Shown: in pieces, positions 1 to 5,219 of the stretch
Position numbering within the stretch: position 1 is the first letter of the stretch
How the letters are laid out: the number at the start of each line of letters is the position of its first letter
Assembly: GCA_946494635.1 (NCBI GenBank)
Contig: CAMMCS010000142.1
Span: forward strand, 1-5,219
Reading direction: 5' to 3'
From: an uncultured Oscillibacter sp.
GTDB taxonomy: Bacteria > Bacillota > Clostridia > Oscillospirales > Oscillospiraceae
DNA length: 5,219 nucleotides
Made by a program: the position numbers and the translations under genes
Notes under the pieces: generated by a model
Told to the model about the DNA's origin: nothing
Databases searched by the model: none
Seen by the model: the letters and a program-made list of their open reading frames with translations, nothing else

Positions 1-853
1 CGGAGCGGGCCTCCCGCTCCAGGGCCGGGAAAATGAGCCGGTCATAGGCGTCCTCGGCGGCGGCCTTCACAAACTCCATGGCGGCGCTGCCGGGCATGAC
101 CACATGGCGGCGGACCGTCTGAAGGGCCCGGTCCCGGTCCAGCTCCACGCCCACCTTCAGGAATCCCTCCTTCTCTCCCCGGTTGATGGCCAGGACCTGG
201 TGGCCCTGGAGCCGCCGGAGGGGCTGGGAGAACTCATAGTACAGCCGGTAGACGGAGTCCTCCTCTCCCGCCGCCTGGGAGCGGAGCTCCCCCTCCCGCT
301 CCAGCAGGGAGCGGAGGGTCTTGCGGAGAGCGGCGTCGTCGCTGATGGTCTCGGCGATGATGTCGGAGGCGCCGGAGAGGGCGTCCTCCACCGTCTCCAC
401 GCCCTTTTCGGGATCTACATATTTTGCCGCCTCCGCCGCCGGATCGGGGCAGTCCCGCCTCTGGGCGAACAGCACCTCCGCCAGGGGGGCCAGGCCCTTC
501 TCCCGGGCCATGGTGGCCCGGGTGCGGCGCTTCTGCTTGTAGGGGCGGTACAGATCCTCCACCTCCGCCAGGGTGGCGGCGGCGTCAATGGCGGCGGAGA
601 GCTCCTCCGTCAGCTTGCCCTGCTCCTCGATGGACTTCTTCACCGTCTCCCGGCGCTCGGCCAGGTTCCGCAGGTACTGGAGGCGCTCGGCCAGATTCCG
701 CAGGGCGGTGTCGTCCATGGCGCCGTGGAGCTCCTTGCGGTAGCGGGCGATGAAGGGGATGGTATTGCCCTCATCCAGCAGGCGCACCACGTTTTCCACA
801 TGGCGGGGGTCCTTGTTCAGTTCAGCTGCCAGCTGTTGGATGATGTCCTGCAT
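1..853 (-). CDS. tex: Tex-family transcription accessory / S1 RNA-binding protein, N-terminal part (cut by left window edge)
   Basis: My translation of the minus strand from the ATG at 853-851 gives an open frame of 284 codons to the window edge, with no stop. Residues 1-42 (MQDIIQQLAAELNK..., then LLDEGNTIPFIARYRKE) match the Tex_N opening, where an LLDEG-T-PFIARYRKE motif is diagnostic. Further typical segments are EDLYRPYKQKRRTRA near residue 98 and KGLAPLAEVL near 117. Tex proteins are usually about 720-780 residues: a helical N-terminal region, then YqgF/RNase H-like, helix-hairpin-helix and C-terminal S1 domains. Only the helical part is visible here; the nucleic-acid-binding domains lie outside. 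The family is cytoplasmic, binds nucleic acid and is linked to transcription, but its exact role is poorly defined. The start is supported by GGAAGG (864-869 on the plus strand) ten bases upstream. No clear promoter lies just upstream, so read-through from the DUF1846 gene is plausible. Family assignment is firm; the gene is partial. Confidence 0.95.
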   Translation of the reverse strand, partial: MQDIIQQLAAELNKDPRHVENVVRLLDEGNTIPFIARYRKELHGAMDDTALRNLAERLQYLRNLAERRETVKKSIEEQGKLTEELSAAIDAAATLAEVEDLYRPYKQKRRTRATMAREKGLAPLAEVLFAQRRDCPDPAAEAAKYVDPEKGVETVEDALSGASDIIAETISDDAALRKTLRSLLEREGELRSQAAGEEDSVYRLYYEFSQPLRRLQGHQVLAINRGEKEGFLKVGVELDRDRALQTVRRHVVMPGSAAMEFVKAAAEDAYDRLIFPALEREARS

Positions 854-1025
854 GGGTCACGATCCTTCCTTTTCTGTGAAATGGGGCGGCCGTCTGCCGC
901 CGGGGAATCTGGGCCGCCGGCGGGGTTCCCATGCGCCGGGCGCCTCCCTCCGGGAAGCGGGCCACCTCTTCCAAACGGCGCGTCCCCGGCCATGGAGGCC
1001 GCCCCTTATGGATTGCCCTTACGGA
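854..1025. other. GC-rich gap between the DUF1846 gene and tex, with inverted repeats
   Basis: No gene is seen in these 172 bases. Three structures are visible. GGGGCGGCC at 883-891 is repeated inverted as GGCCGCCCC at 997-1005. GGGAA (903-907) and TTCCC (926-930) flank the ten-base palindrome CCGCCGGCGG (914-923). An imperfect tandem duplication sits at 1003-1027. Reading in the direction of the flanking genes (minus strand), no run of T follows any of these stems, so there is no standard intrinsic terminator. I found no convincing -10 box for tex. Confidence 0.6.
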
Positions 1026-1027
1026 TT
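1003..1027. repeat. Imperfect tandem duplication touching the DUF1846 stop codon
   Basis: CCCTTATGGATT at 1003-1014 and CCCTTACGGATT at 1016-1027 are direct copies differing at one base, with a period of 13. On the minus (coding) strand the unit reads AATCCRTAAGGG, and the first copy begins inside the TAA stop codon (1028-1026) of the DUF1846 gene. It may be simple slippage or the edge of an inserted intergenic repeat. Confidence 0.6.
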
Positions 1028-2510
1028 ACTTATGATACAGCTTCTTCGTCTCGTACCGGGCCTCGCAGCTGACGTTGATACCCAGGCGGCGCAGAAGGTT
1101 CTCATCCACATCGCTGAGGATCACGGAGAAATGGGCGTCGCAGCCCCGGAGCTTGGGCAGCTGCTGCTGGGCCAGCTCCGCCAGGGGGTTGGTGAGGGCG
1201 GAGATGGTCAGGGCCATCAGCACCTCGTCTGTGTGGAGGCGGGGGTTCTTGTGGCCCAGGTACTGCGTCTTCAGCCGGCACACCGGCTCCAGCACCTGGG
1301 CAGAGATCAGCTCGAACTGGTCGCCGATGCCGCCCACGGCCTTCAGGGCGTTCAGCAGCAGGGCGGAGGCCGCCCCCAGGGTGTCGGAGGTCTTGCCGGT
1401 GACCACCCGGCCGTCCGGCAGCACCATGGCGCCGGCGGGGCCGCCGGTGGTCTCCGCCTTCAGCAGCGCGGCGGACACCGCCGGGCAGATGTCCGGCGTG
1501 ACATTCGCCTGCTGCATCACCAGCTCCAGCTTCCGCACCGGCTCATCCCCGGCCTTGCCCCGCAGCCGCTCCACACAGGCGGTGTAATACCGCCGCAGAA
1601 TCTCCATCCGGCTGGCGGCGCAGCACACCGCGTCGTCGCAGATGCAGCTGCCCGCCATGTTCACTCCCATGTCCGTGGGGGAGCGGTAGGGCGACGTGCC
1701 CTGGATCTTCTCAAAGATGGCGTTGAGCACCGGGAAGATCTCCACGTCCCGGTTGTAGTTCACCGCCGTCTTGCCGTAGGCCTCCAGATGGAAGGGGTCG
1801 ATCATGTTCACGTCGTTCAGGTCCGCCGTGGCGGCCTCGTAGGCCAGGTTCACCGGGTGCTTGAGGGGCAGGTTCCAGATGGGGAAGGTCTCGAACTTGG
1901 CGTAGCCGGACCGGATGCCCCGCTTGTAGTCGTGGTAGAGCTGGCTCAGGCAGGTGGCCATCTTGCCGCTGCCGGGGCCCGGCGCCGTCACCACTACCAG
2001 GGGGTGGCTGGTCTCGATGTAGTCGTTTTTCCCAAGGCCCTCATCGCTGACAATGTGCTGCACATCCGAGGGATAACCGGCGATGGGGTAGTGGCGGTAG
2101 CACCGGATGCCCAGGGCCGTCAGATGCTTCAGGAAGACGTCCGCCGCCCCCTGGCCGCTGTAGCGGGTCATCACCACGCCGCCCACATAGAAGCCCATGC
2201 CCCGGAAAATGTCGATCAGCCGCAGCACGTCGTCGTCATAGGTGATGCCCAGGTCCCCCCGCACCTTATTTTTCTCAATGTCAGCGGCATTGATGGCAAT
2301 GAGGATCTCCACATCGTCCTGCAGCTGCTGGAGCATCCGGATCTTGCTGTCCGGCTCGAATCCCGGCAGCACCCGGGAGGCATGGTAGTCGTCAAACAGC
2401 TTGCCGCCGAACTCCAGGTACAGCTTGCCGCCGAACTGGGCGATCCGCTTTTTGATCTGCTCCGACTGAATGGTGAGATATTTCTCATTGTCAAAACCGA
2501 TGGCTGGCAT
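1026..2510 (-). CDS. DUF1846 / UPF0371 family protein, function unknown (complete, 494 aa)
   Basis: The frame begins MPAIGFDNEKYLTIQSEQIK and continues FGGKLYLEFGGKLFDDYHASR (split around residue 30), which I recognise as the DUF1846/UPF0371 opening. At 494 residues it matches the usual family length of about 500. Residues 176-183 (APGPGSGK) resemble a nucleotide-binding P-loop, followed by MATCLSQLYHD, the most conserved block. A second conserved stretch is near residues 274-300 (PYRSPTDMGVNMAG, then CICDDAVCCAAS). There is no signal peptide or membrane segment, so it is probably cytoplasmic. The frame can be extended upstream by 45 codons to an ATG at 2645. I chose 2510 because the family starts there, AGGGG lies eight bases upstream (2519-2523), and the likely promoter falls inside the extension. 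The biochemical role is not established; the P-loop suggests nucleotide binding, which is inference. It is transcribed away from purA, so co-regulation is possible but not shown. Confidence 0.93.
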   Translation of the reverse strand: MPAIGFDNEKYLTIQSEQIKKRIAQFGGKLYLEFGGKLFDDYHASRVLPGFEPDSKIRMLQQLQDDVEILIAINAADIEKNKVRGDLGITYDDDVLRLIDIFRGMGFYVGGVVMTRYSGQGAADVFLKHLTALGIRCYRHYPIAGYPSDVQHIVSDEGLGKNDYIETSHPLVVVTAPGPGSGKMATCLSQLYHDYKRGIRSGYAKFETFPIWNLPLKHPVNLAYEAATADLNDVNMIDPFHLEAYGKTAVNYNRDVEIFPVLNAIFEKIQGTSPYRSPTDMGVNMAGSCICDDAVCCAASRMEILRRYYTACVERLRGKAGDEPVRKLELVMQQANVTPDICPAVSAALLKAETTGGPAGAMVLPDGRVVTGKTSDTLGAASALLLNALKAVGGIGDQFELISAQVLEPVCRLKTQYLGHKNPRLHTDEVLMALTISALTNPLAELAQQQLPKLRGCDAHFSVILSDVDENLLRRLGINVSCEARYETKKLYHK

Positions 2511-2554
2511 ACGATCTTCCCCTTTTCTCTCTGTTCGTTCAAAATCCGGTTGAT

Positions 2555-2583
2555 AGTATATCACACCCTGCTCCGTTTTGGAA
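2555..2583 (-). promoter_or_regulatory. Putative promoter of the DUF1846 gene
   Basis: On the minus strand the -10 box TATACT (2560-2555) is one base from consensus. A weak -35, TTCCAA (2583-2578), lies 17 bases upstream. Initiation would be about 37 bases before the chosen ATG at 2510. The -35 matches consensus at only three of six bases, so the call rests mainly on the -10 box and its placement. Confidence 0.5.
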
Positions 2584-2612
2584 GTGGAGAACCGGCCCTT
2601 TTCCATTTCTGC

Positions 2613-2690
2613 TTTTCCGCGGGCTGCAGGCGGACGCCGGCCCATGCCGGGACCCCCGCCAATCCCCGGGGGCGGGCAGTCCCGCGAAAA
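2613..2690. repeat. GC-rich imperfect inverted repeat with inner hairpins
   Basis: The outer arms are 2613-2627 (TTTTC, then GCGGG, then CTGC) and 2676-2690 (GCAG, CCCGC, GAAAA). They pair over 14 positions with one bulged base on each side. Inside are CCGGC-CCAT-GCCGG (2637-2650) and CCCGCC...GGCGGG (2655-2660 with 2671-2676). On neither strand does a T run follow the stem; both exits are A-rich, so it does not look like a terminator. It could be a REP-like repeat, a protein-binding palindrome or a chance result of high GC. Confidence 0.55.
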
Positions 2691-2738
2691 AGGTTGACCT
2701 TATCAGTGAAAATAATGGTTACTATTATAAGTTCAGTC

Positions 2739-2767
2739 TTTACTTATAGAAAATGAACCGATATAAT
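2739..2767 (+). promoter_or_regulatory. Putative sigma-70/sigma-A promoter of purA (and purB)
   Basis: TTTACT at 2739-2744 serves as -35 (four of six consensus bases). A perfect TATAAT at 2762-2767 serves as -10, with exactly 17 bases between. The segment is AT-rich inside GC-rich surroundings, as expected for a promoter. Transcription would start near 2774, leaving an untranslated leader of about 70 bases before purA. No terminator or second strong promoter is evident between purA and purB, so this promoter probably serves both. Confidence 0.75.
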
Positions 2768-2824
2768 AATTAAGGTTGGGCATCTTTCGGCAAGAAGTCC
2801 GCCTGACTGAAAACTCTGCAAATC

Positions 2825-2840
2825 AAAACCGGGAGGTTTT
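2825..2840 (+). promoter_or_regulatory. purA Shine-Dalgarno site within a small hairpin
   Basis: GGGAGG at 2831-2836 is a strong ribosome binding site nine bases before the purA ATG. It is flanked by the perfect inverted repeat AAAACC (2825-2830) and GGTTTT (2835-2840). Four of its six bases would be in the loop and two in the stem. The stem is short and A/U-rich, so it may only weakly limit ribosome access. Confidence 0.6.
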
Positions 2841-2845
2841 CGGAT

Positions 2846-4120
2846 ATGTCTAATTGTGCCATCGTGGGAATCAACTGGGGTGACGAGGGCAAGGGCCGCA
2901 TGGTGGATCTGATCACCAAGGATTACGACGTGGTCGTCCGCTATCAGGGCGGCGGCAACGCCGGCCATACCGTGGTGAACGAATTCGGCAAGTTCGCCCT
3001 GCACCTGCTGCCCTCCGGCATTTTCCGCAAGGGCGTGGTGAACGTCCTGGGCAATGGCGTGGCCCTGGACTGTGAGAGCCTGTGGACTGAAATCACAGAT
3101 GTGGTCAGCAAGGGCGTGGCCATCACGCCGGAGAACCTGAAGATCAGCGACCGGGCGTCCCTGCTGCTGCCCTGGCACCGGGATCTGGACTCCCTGGAGG
3201 AGGCCCGCCTGGCAGACAAGAAGTACGGCTCCACCAAGCAGGGCATTGCCCCCTTCTACTCCGACAAGTACCAGAAAAAGACGGTCATGGCCGGAGAGCT
3301 GCTGTACCCGGACAAGCTGTGGGAGCACCTGGCGGGCATCCTGGAGTGGAAGAACCTGACTCTGGAGAAGGTCTACGGCGCCAAGCCCTATACCATGGAC
3401 GACCTGCGGAAGTGGGCGGCGGACTTCGGCGAGAAGATCAAGCCCTTCATCTGCGACACCGGCGCCTTCCTGCGCCAGGCCCAGGCGGAGGGGAAGAACA
3501 TCCTGTTCGAGGCCCAGCTGGGCTCCCTGCGGGACCTGGACTACGGCATCTATCCCTACACCACCTCCTCCAACCCCATCGCCGCCTATGCCCCTGTGGG
3601 CTCCGGCCTGCCAACCGCCAAGCTGGACAAGGTCATCGGCGTGGTGAAGGCCTATTCCTCCTGCGTGGGCGAGGGCCCCTTCACCTGTGAGTGGTTCGGC
3701 GAGAAGGCGGAGAAGCTGCGGGAGGCCGGCGGCGAGTACGGCGCCAAGACCGGCCGGCCCCGCCGGGTGGGCCCCATCGACCTGGTGGCCACCCGCTACG
3801 GCATCCAGTGCCAGGGGGCCACGGACATCGCCCTCACCAAGCTGGATGTGCTGAGCTACATGGACGAGATCCCTGTCTGCGCCAAGTATACACTGGACGG
3901 CCGGGAGACGGACGAATTCCCCTTCCCCGCCATTCTGCCGGACGCCAAGCCGGTGGAGACCGTCATGCCCGGCTGGAAGTGCGACATCTCCGGCGTCCGG
4001 ACCTGGGAGGATCTGCCCCAGGCGGCCCGGGACTATGTGGAGTATGTGGAGAAGGCCATCGGCTGCCGCATCACCTATGTCTCCGTGGGGCCTGAAAGAG
4101 ATTCTATCATTGTAAGATAA
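2846..4120 (+). CDS. purA: Adenylosuccinate synthetase (complete, 424 aa)
   Basis: It catalyses IMP + L-aspartate + GTP to adenylosuccinate + GDP + phosphate, the first committed step from IMP to AMP, in the cytoplasm. Visible signatures are the GTP-binding loop WGDEGKG (residues 11-17) with catalytic Asp13, YQGGGNAGHT (33-42) with catalytic His41, LHLLPSGI (52-59), YPYTTSSN (236-243), GAKTGRPRR (299-307) and the guanine-recognition segment TKLD (331-334). Length matches the usual 424-430. The start is fixed by the immediate SNCAIVGINWGDEGKG opening and the GGGAGG site nine bases upstream. Several residues differ from the E. coli enzyme: GSTKQGIAP (128-136) replaces GTTGRGIGP, Lys144 appears to stand for IMP-binding Arg143, and FEAQLG (221-226) replaces FEGAQG. 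I recall FEAQLG-type sequences as typical of clostridial PurA, so this is likely lineage variation. It is followed by purB, the next pathway step. Confidence 0.98.
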   Translation: MSNCAIVGINWGDEGKGRMVDLITKDYDVVVRYQGGGNAGHTVVNEFGKFALHLLPSGIFRKGVVNVLGNGVALDCESLWTEITDVVSKGVAITPENLKISDRASLLLPWHRDLDSLEEARLADKKYGSTKQGIAPFYSDKYQKKTVMAGELLYPDKLWEHLAGILEWKNLTLEKVYGAKPYTMDDLRKWAADFGEKIKPFICDTGAFLRQAQAEGKNILFEAQLGSLRDLDYGIYPYTTSSNPIAAYAPVGSGLPTAKLDKVIGVVKAYSSCVGEGPFTCEWFGEKAEKLREAGGEYGAKTGRPRRVGPIDLVATRYGIQCQGATDIALTKLDVLSYMDEIPVCAKYTLDGRETDEFPFPAILPDAKPVETVMPGWKCDISGVRTWEDLPQAARDYVEYVEKAIGCRITYVSVGPERDSIIVR

Positions 4121-4134
4121 ACCGGACTTTGAAC

Positions 4135-4237
4135 AGAGTGGAGAGTTCAGAGTGAAGAGTTGAGATATGGTATCCGCCAAAGGCGGATCATTTGAATCGT
4201 CCGGCTCTCCACTCTTTAACTCTCCACTCTTCACTCT
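4135..4237. repeat. Long imperfect inverted repeat between purA and purB (REP/MITE-like)
   Basis: The left arm 4135-4159 pairs with the right arm 4205-4230. AGAGTGGAGAGTT (4135-4147) matches AACTCTCCACTCT (4218-4230) perfectly over 13 bases; a small internal loop follows, then AGAGTG (4149-4154) with CACTCT (4210-4215), one A/C mismatch, and AGAG (4156-4159) with CTCT (4205-4208). At the tip is a perfect hairpin, ATCCGCC-AAA-GGCGGAT (4172-4188). The right arm also holds a direct repeat, CTCTCCACTCTT, at 4205-4216 and 4220-4231, and continues with TCACTCT to 4237. No protein is encoded. The arrangement resembles short non-coding interspersed elements. A stem followed by TTTATTCTC could slow RNA polymerase but is not a classical terminator. 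Confidence 0.75.
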
Positions 4238-4246
4238 TTATTCTCG

Positions 4247-4255
4247 AAAAGGTGG
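4247..4255 (+). promoter_or_regulatory. purB ribosome binding site
   Basis: AAAAGGTGG differs at one base from the ideal AAAGGAGG core and lies eight bases before the purB ATG at 4264. It begins ten bases after the last unit of the inverted repeat, so the element leaves the site free. Confidence 0.75.
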
Positions 4256-4263
4256 TTACTGCT

Positions 4264-5219
4264 ATGTCCAAAGACCGTTACGAATCCCCCCTGGCGTCCC
4301 GGTACGCCTCGGATTTCATGCTGCACCTGTTTTCCCCGGATATGCGCTTCCAGACCTGGCGGCGGCTGTGGGTGGCCCTGGCCCGGGCGGAGCACAACCT
4401 GGGCCTGCCCATCACGGCGGAGCAGGTGGCGGAGCTGGAGGCCCACATCACCGACATCGACTACGAGACGGCGGCGGCGCGGGAGAAGGAGGTCCGCCAC
4501 GACGTGATGGCCCACGTCTACACCTACGGCAAGGCGGCGCCCTCCGCCGCGGGCATCATCCACCTGGGGGCCACCAGCTGCTATGTCACCGACAACGCCG
4601 ACCTCATCCTCTACCGGGAGGGCCTGCGGTACCTCCGGGGCGAACTGCTGGCGGTGGTGGCCAACCTGGCCAAGTTCGCGGACCGGTACAAGGCCACCCC
4701 CACCCTGGGCTACACCCACTATCAGCCCGCCCAGCTGGTGACGGTGGGCAAGCGGGCCGCGCTGTGGATGCAGGATTTCCTGGCCGATCTGGAGGAGCTG
4801 GACTTCGTCCTCTCCCACATGAAGTTCCTGGGCTGCCGGGGCACCACCGGCACGGAGGCCAGCTTTGTGGATCTCTTCGACGGGGACACCGCCAAGATCG
4901 ACGAGATGAACCGGCAGATCGCCGCGGAGTTCGGCTTTGACCAGTGCTTCTCCGTCTGCGGCCAGACCTATCCCCGGAAGGCAGACAGCCGCATCCTGAA
5001 CTGCCTCTCCGCCATTGCCCAGAGCTGCTACCGGATGGCCAACGACATCCGCCTGCTCCAGCACGACCGGCAGGTGGAGGAGCCCTTCGAGAAGAACCAG
5101 ATCGGCTCCTCCGCCATGGCCTACAAGCGCAACCCCATGCGGTCCGAGCGGATCTGCTCCCTCTCCCGCTACCTGATGGCGGACGCCATGAACGCCCCCA
5201 TGACCGCCTCCGTCCAGTG
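4264..5219 (+). CDS. purB: Adenylosuccinate lyase, animal-like type (C-terminus cut by right window edge)
   Basis: It cleaves adenylosuccinate to AMP + fumarate, and in de novo purine synthesis also SAICAR to AICAR + fumarate. It belongs to the fumarase/aspartase superfamily, which are homotetramers in the cytoplasm. The frame gives 318 residues, starting MSKDRYESPLASRYAS, and is open at the window end. Visible motifs are EVRHDVMAHV (76-85, His79), IIHLGATSCYV (98-108, His100), GYTHYQPAQLVTVGKR (149-164, catalytic-type His152), GTTGTEASF (193-201), GQTYPRKAD (233-241) and the superfamily signature GSSAMAYKRNPMRSE (281-295) carrying the catalytic-loop serine. The EVRHDVMAH, IIHLGATSCYV and GSSAM-YKRNPMRSER blocks are nearly those of human ADSL, so it is of that subtype rather than the shorter Bacillus type. 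Relatives have about 475-485 residues, so roughly the last third is missing. The start is supported by AAAAGGTGG eight bases upstream. It lies 143 bases after purA in the same direction. Confidence 0.97.
   Translation, partial: MSKDRYESPLASRYASDFMLHLFSPDMRFQTWRRLWVALARAEHNLGLPITAEQVAELEAHITDIDYETAAAREKEVRHDVMAHVYTYGKAAPSAAGIIHLGATSCYVTDNADLILYREGLRYLRGELLAVVANLAKFADRYKATPTLGYTHYQPAQLVTVGKRAALWMQDFLADLEELDFVLSHMKFLGCRGTTGTEASFVDLFDGDTAKIDEMNRQIAAEFGFDQCFSVCGQTYPRKADSRILNCLSAIAQSCYRMANDIRLLQHDRQVEEPFEKNQIGSSAMAYKRNPMRSERICSLSRYLMADAMNAPMTASVQ

Larger units (their letters stand above)
2511..2845. other. Divergent intergenic control region between the DUF1846 gene and purA
   Basis: This 335-base stretch has no supported gene. 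From left to right it holds the Shine-Dalgarno site and promoter of the minus-strand DUF1846 gene (about 2516-2583), a GC-rich foldable inverted repeat (about 2613-2690), an AT-rich segment containing the purA promoter (2739-2767), and a purA leader of about 70 bases. I looked for a PurR box of the Bacillus type (core CCGAAC) and for the conserved cores of purine, PRPP/ppGpp (ykkC-class) and preQ1 riboswitches, and did not recognise any. Confidence 0.7.

Noticed and set aside
104..1072. A plus-strand open frame of 322 codons antisense to tex
   Set aside because: The minus-strand translation is clearly Tex_N. The plus frame is leucine/glycine-rich noise.
2511..2645. Forty-five-residue N-terminal extension of the DUF1846 protein from an ATG at 2645
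   Set aside because: Family members begin at the MPAIGFDNEKY-type start. A good Shine-Dalgarno precedes 2510, and the likely -10 box lies inside the extension.
2694..2730. TTGACC at 2694-2699 as the -35 of a second purA promoter
   Set aside because: No good -10 sits 16-18 bases downstream; TACTAT and TATTAT are spaced 20 and 23 bases away. The 2739-2767 promoter is much better.
750..2756. A plus-strand open frame of 668 codons antisense to the DUF1846 gene
   Set aside because: It is low-complexity in composition (rich in H, G, A, V, Q), matches no family I know and mirrors the well-supported minus-strand gene. High GC makes such antisense frames common.
2691..2845. PurR operator or purine riboswitch upstream of purA
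   Set aside because: No CCGAAC-type PurR core and no conserved purine or ykkC-class aptamer segments could be found by eye; GAACCGA at 2755-2761 has the wrong order.
4192..4220. TTGAAT-N17-TTTAAC as a separate purB promoter
   Set aside because: Each box matches only four of six consensus bases and both fall in the repeat element, so chance is likely. It could still contribute weakly.
2744..4234. A minus-strand open frame of 496 codons antisense to purA
   Set aside because: purA is unmistakable on the other strand, and this frame runs through the inter-gene repeat and shows no recognisable domain.
4135..4245. Intrinsic terminator after purA
   Set aside because: The stem is long but imperfect, not closed by GC-rich pairs at its base, and is followed by a mixed pyrimidine tract instead of a run of T.
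4231..5064. A minus-strand open frame of 277 codons antisense to purB
   Set aside because: It is the shadow of the clear purB gene, with biased composition and no family resemblance.

Overview
This is a GC-rich window, with mostly G- or C-ending codons, carrying four housekeeping-type protein genes in a bacterial layout. Strong Shine-Dalgarno sites, a sigma-70/sigma-A-type promoter, a clostridial-style PurA and a DUF1846 (UPF0371) protein together suggest a high-GC Firmicute of the class Clostridia, plausibly a gut Oscillospiraceae relative. The genus is inference only.

Layout. (1) Positions 1-853, minus strand: the N-terminal part of a Tex-family transcription accessory/RNA-binding protein, cut by the left edge. 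(2) 854-1025: a short GC-rich gap with inverted repeats and a small tandem duplication. (3) 1026-2510, minus: a complete 494-residue DUF1846/UPF0371 protein of unknown function with a P-loop-like GPGSGK motif. (4) 2511-2845: a divergent control region. It holds a minus-strand promoter for the DUF1846 gene, a GC-rich foldable inverted repeat, a good plus-strand promoter (TTTACT-N17-TATAAT) and a leader of about 70 nt before purA. (5) 2846-4120, plus: complete purA, adenylosuccinate synthetase. (6) 4121-4263: a gap almost filled by a long imperfect inverted repeat built from AGAGTGRAGAGT-type units around a perfect small hairpin. (7) 4264-5219, plus: the first two thirds of purB, adenylosuccinate lyase, cut by the right edge.

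Functionally, purA and purB encode the two consecutive steps from IMP to AMP (IMP + Asp + GTP to adenylosuccinate, then to AMP + fumarate). They are adjacent and co-directional, so probably co-transcribed from the promoter at about 2739-2767. The DUF1846 and tex genes run the other way and may form a second transcription unit. I see no tRNA, rRNA, CRISPR array, integrase or transposase gene. The window looks like ordinary core genome, and I found no convincing undescribed multi-gene system. The most interesting material is the non-coding inverted repeats in all three gaps, the lineage-variant active-site residues of PurA, the animal-like sequence of PurB, and the uncharacterised DUF1846 protein.
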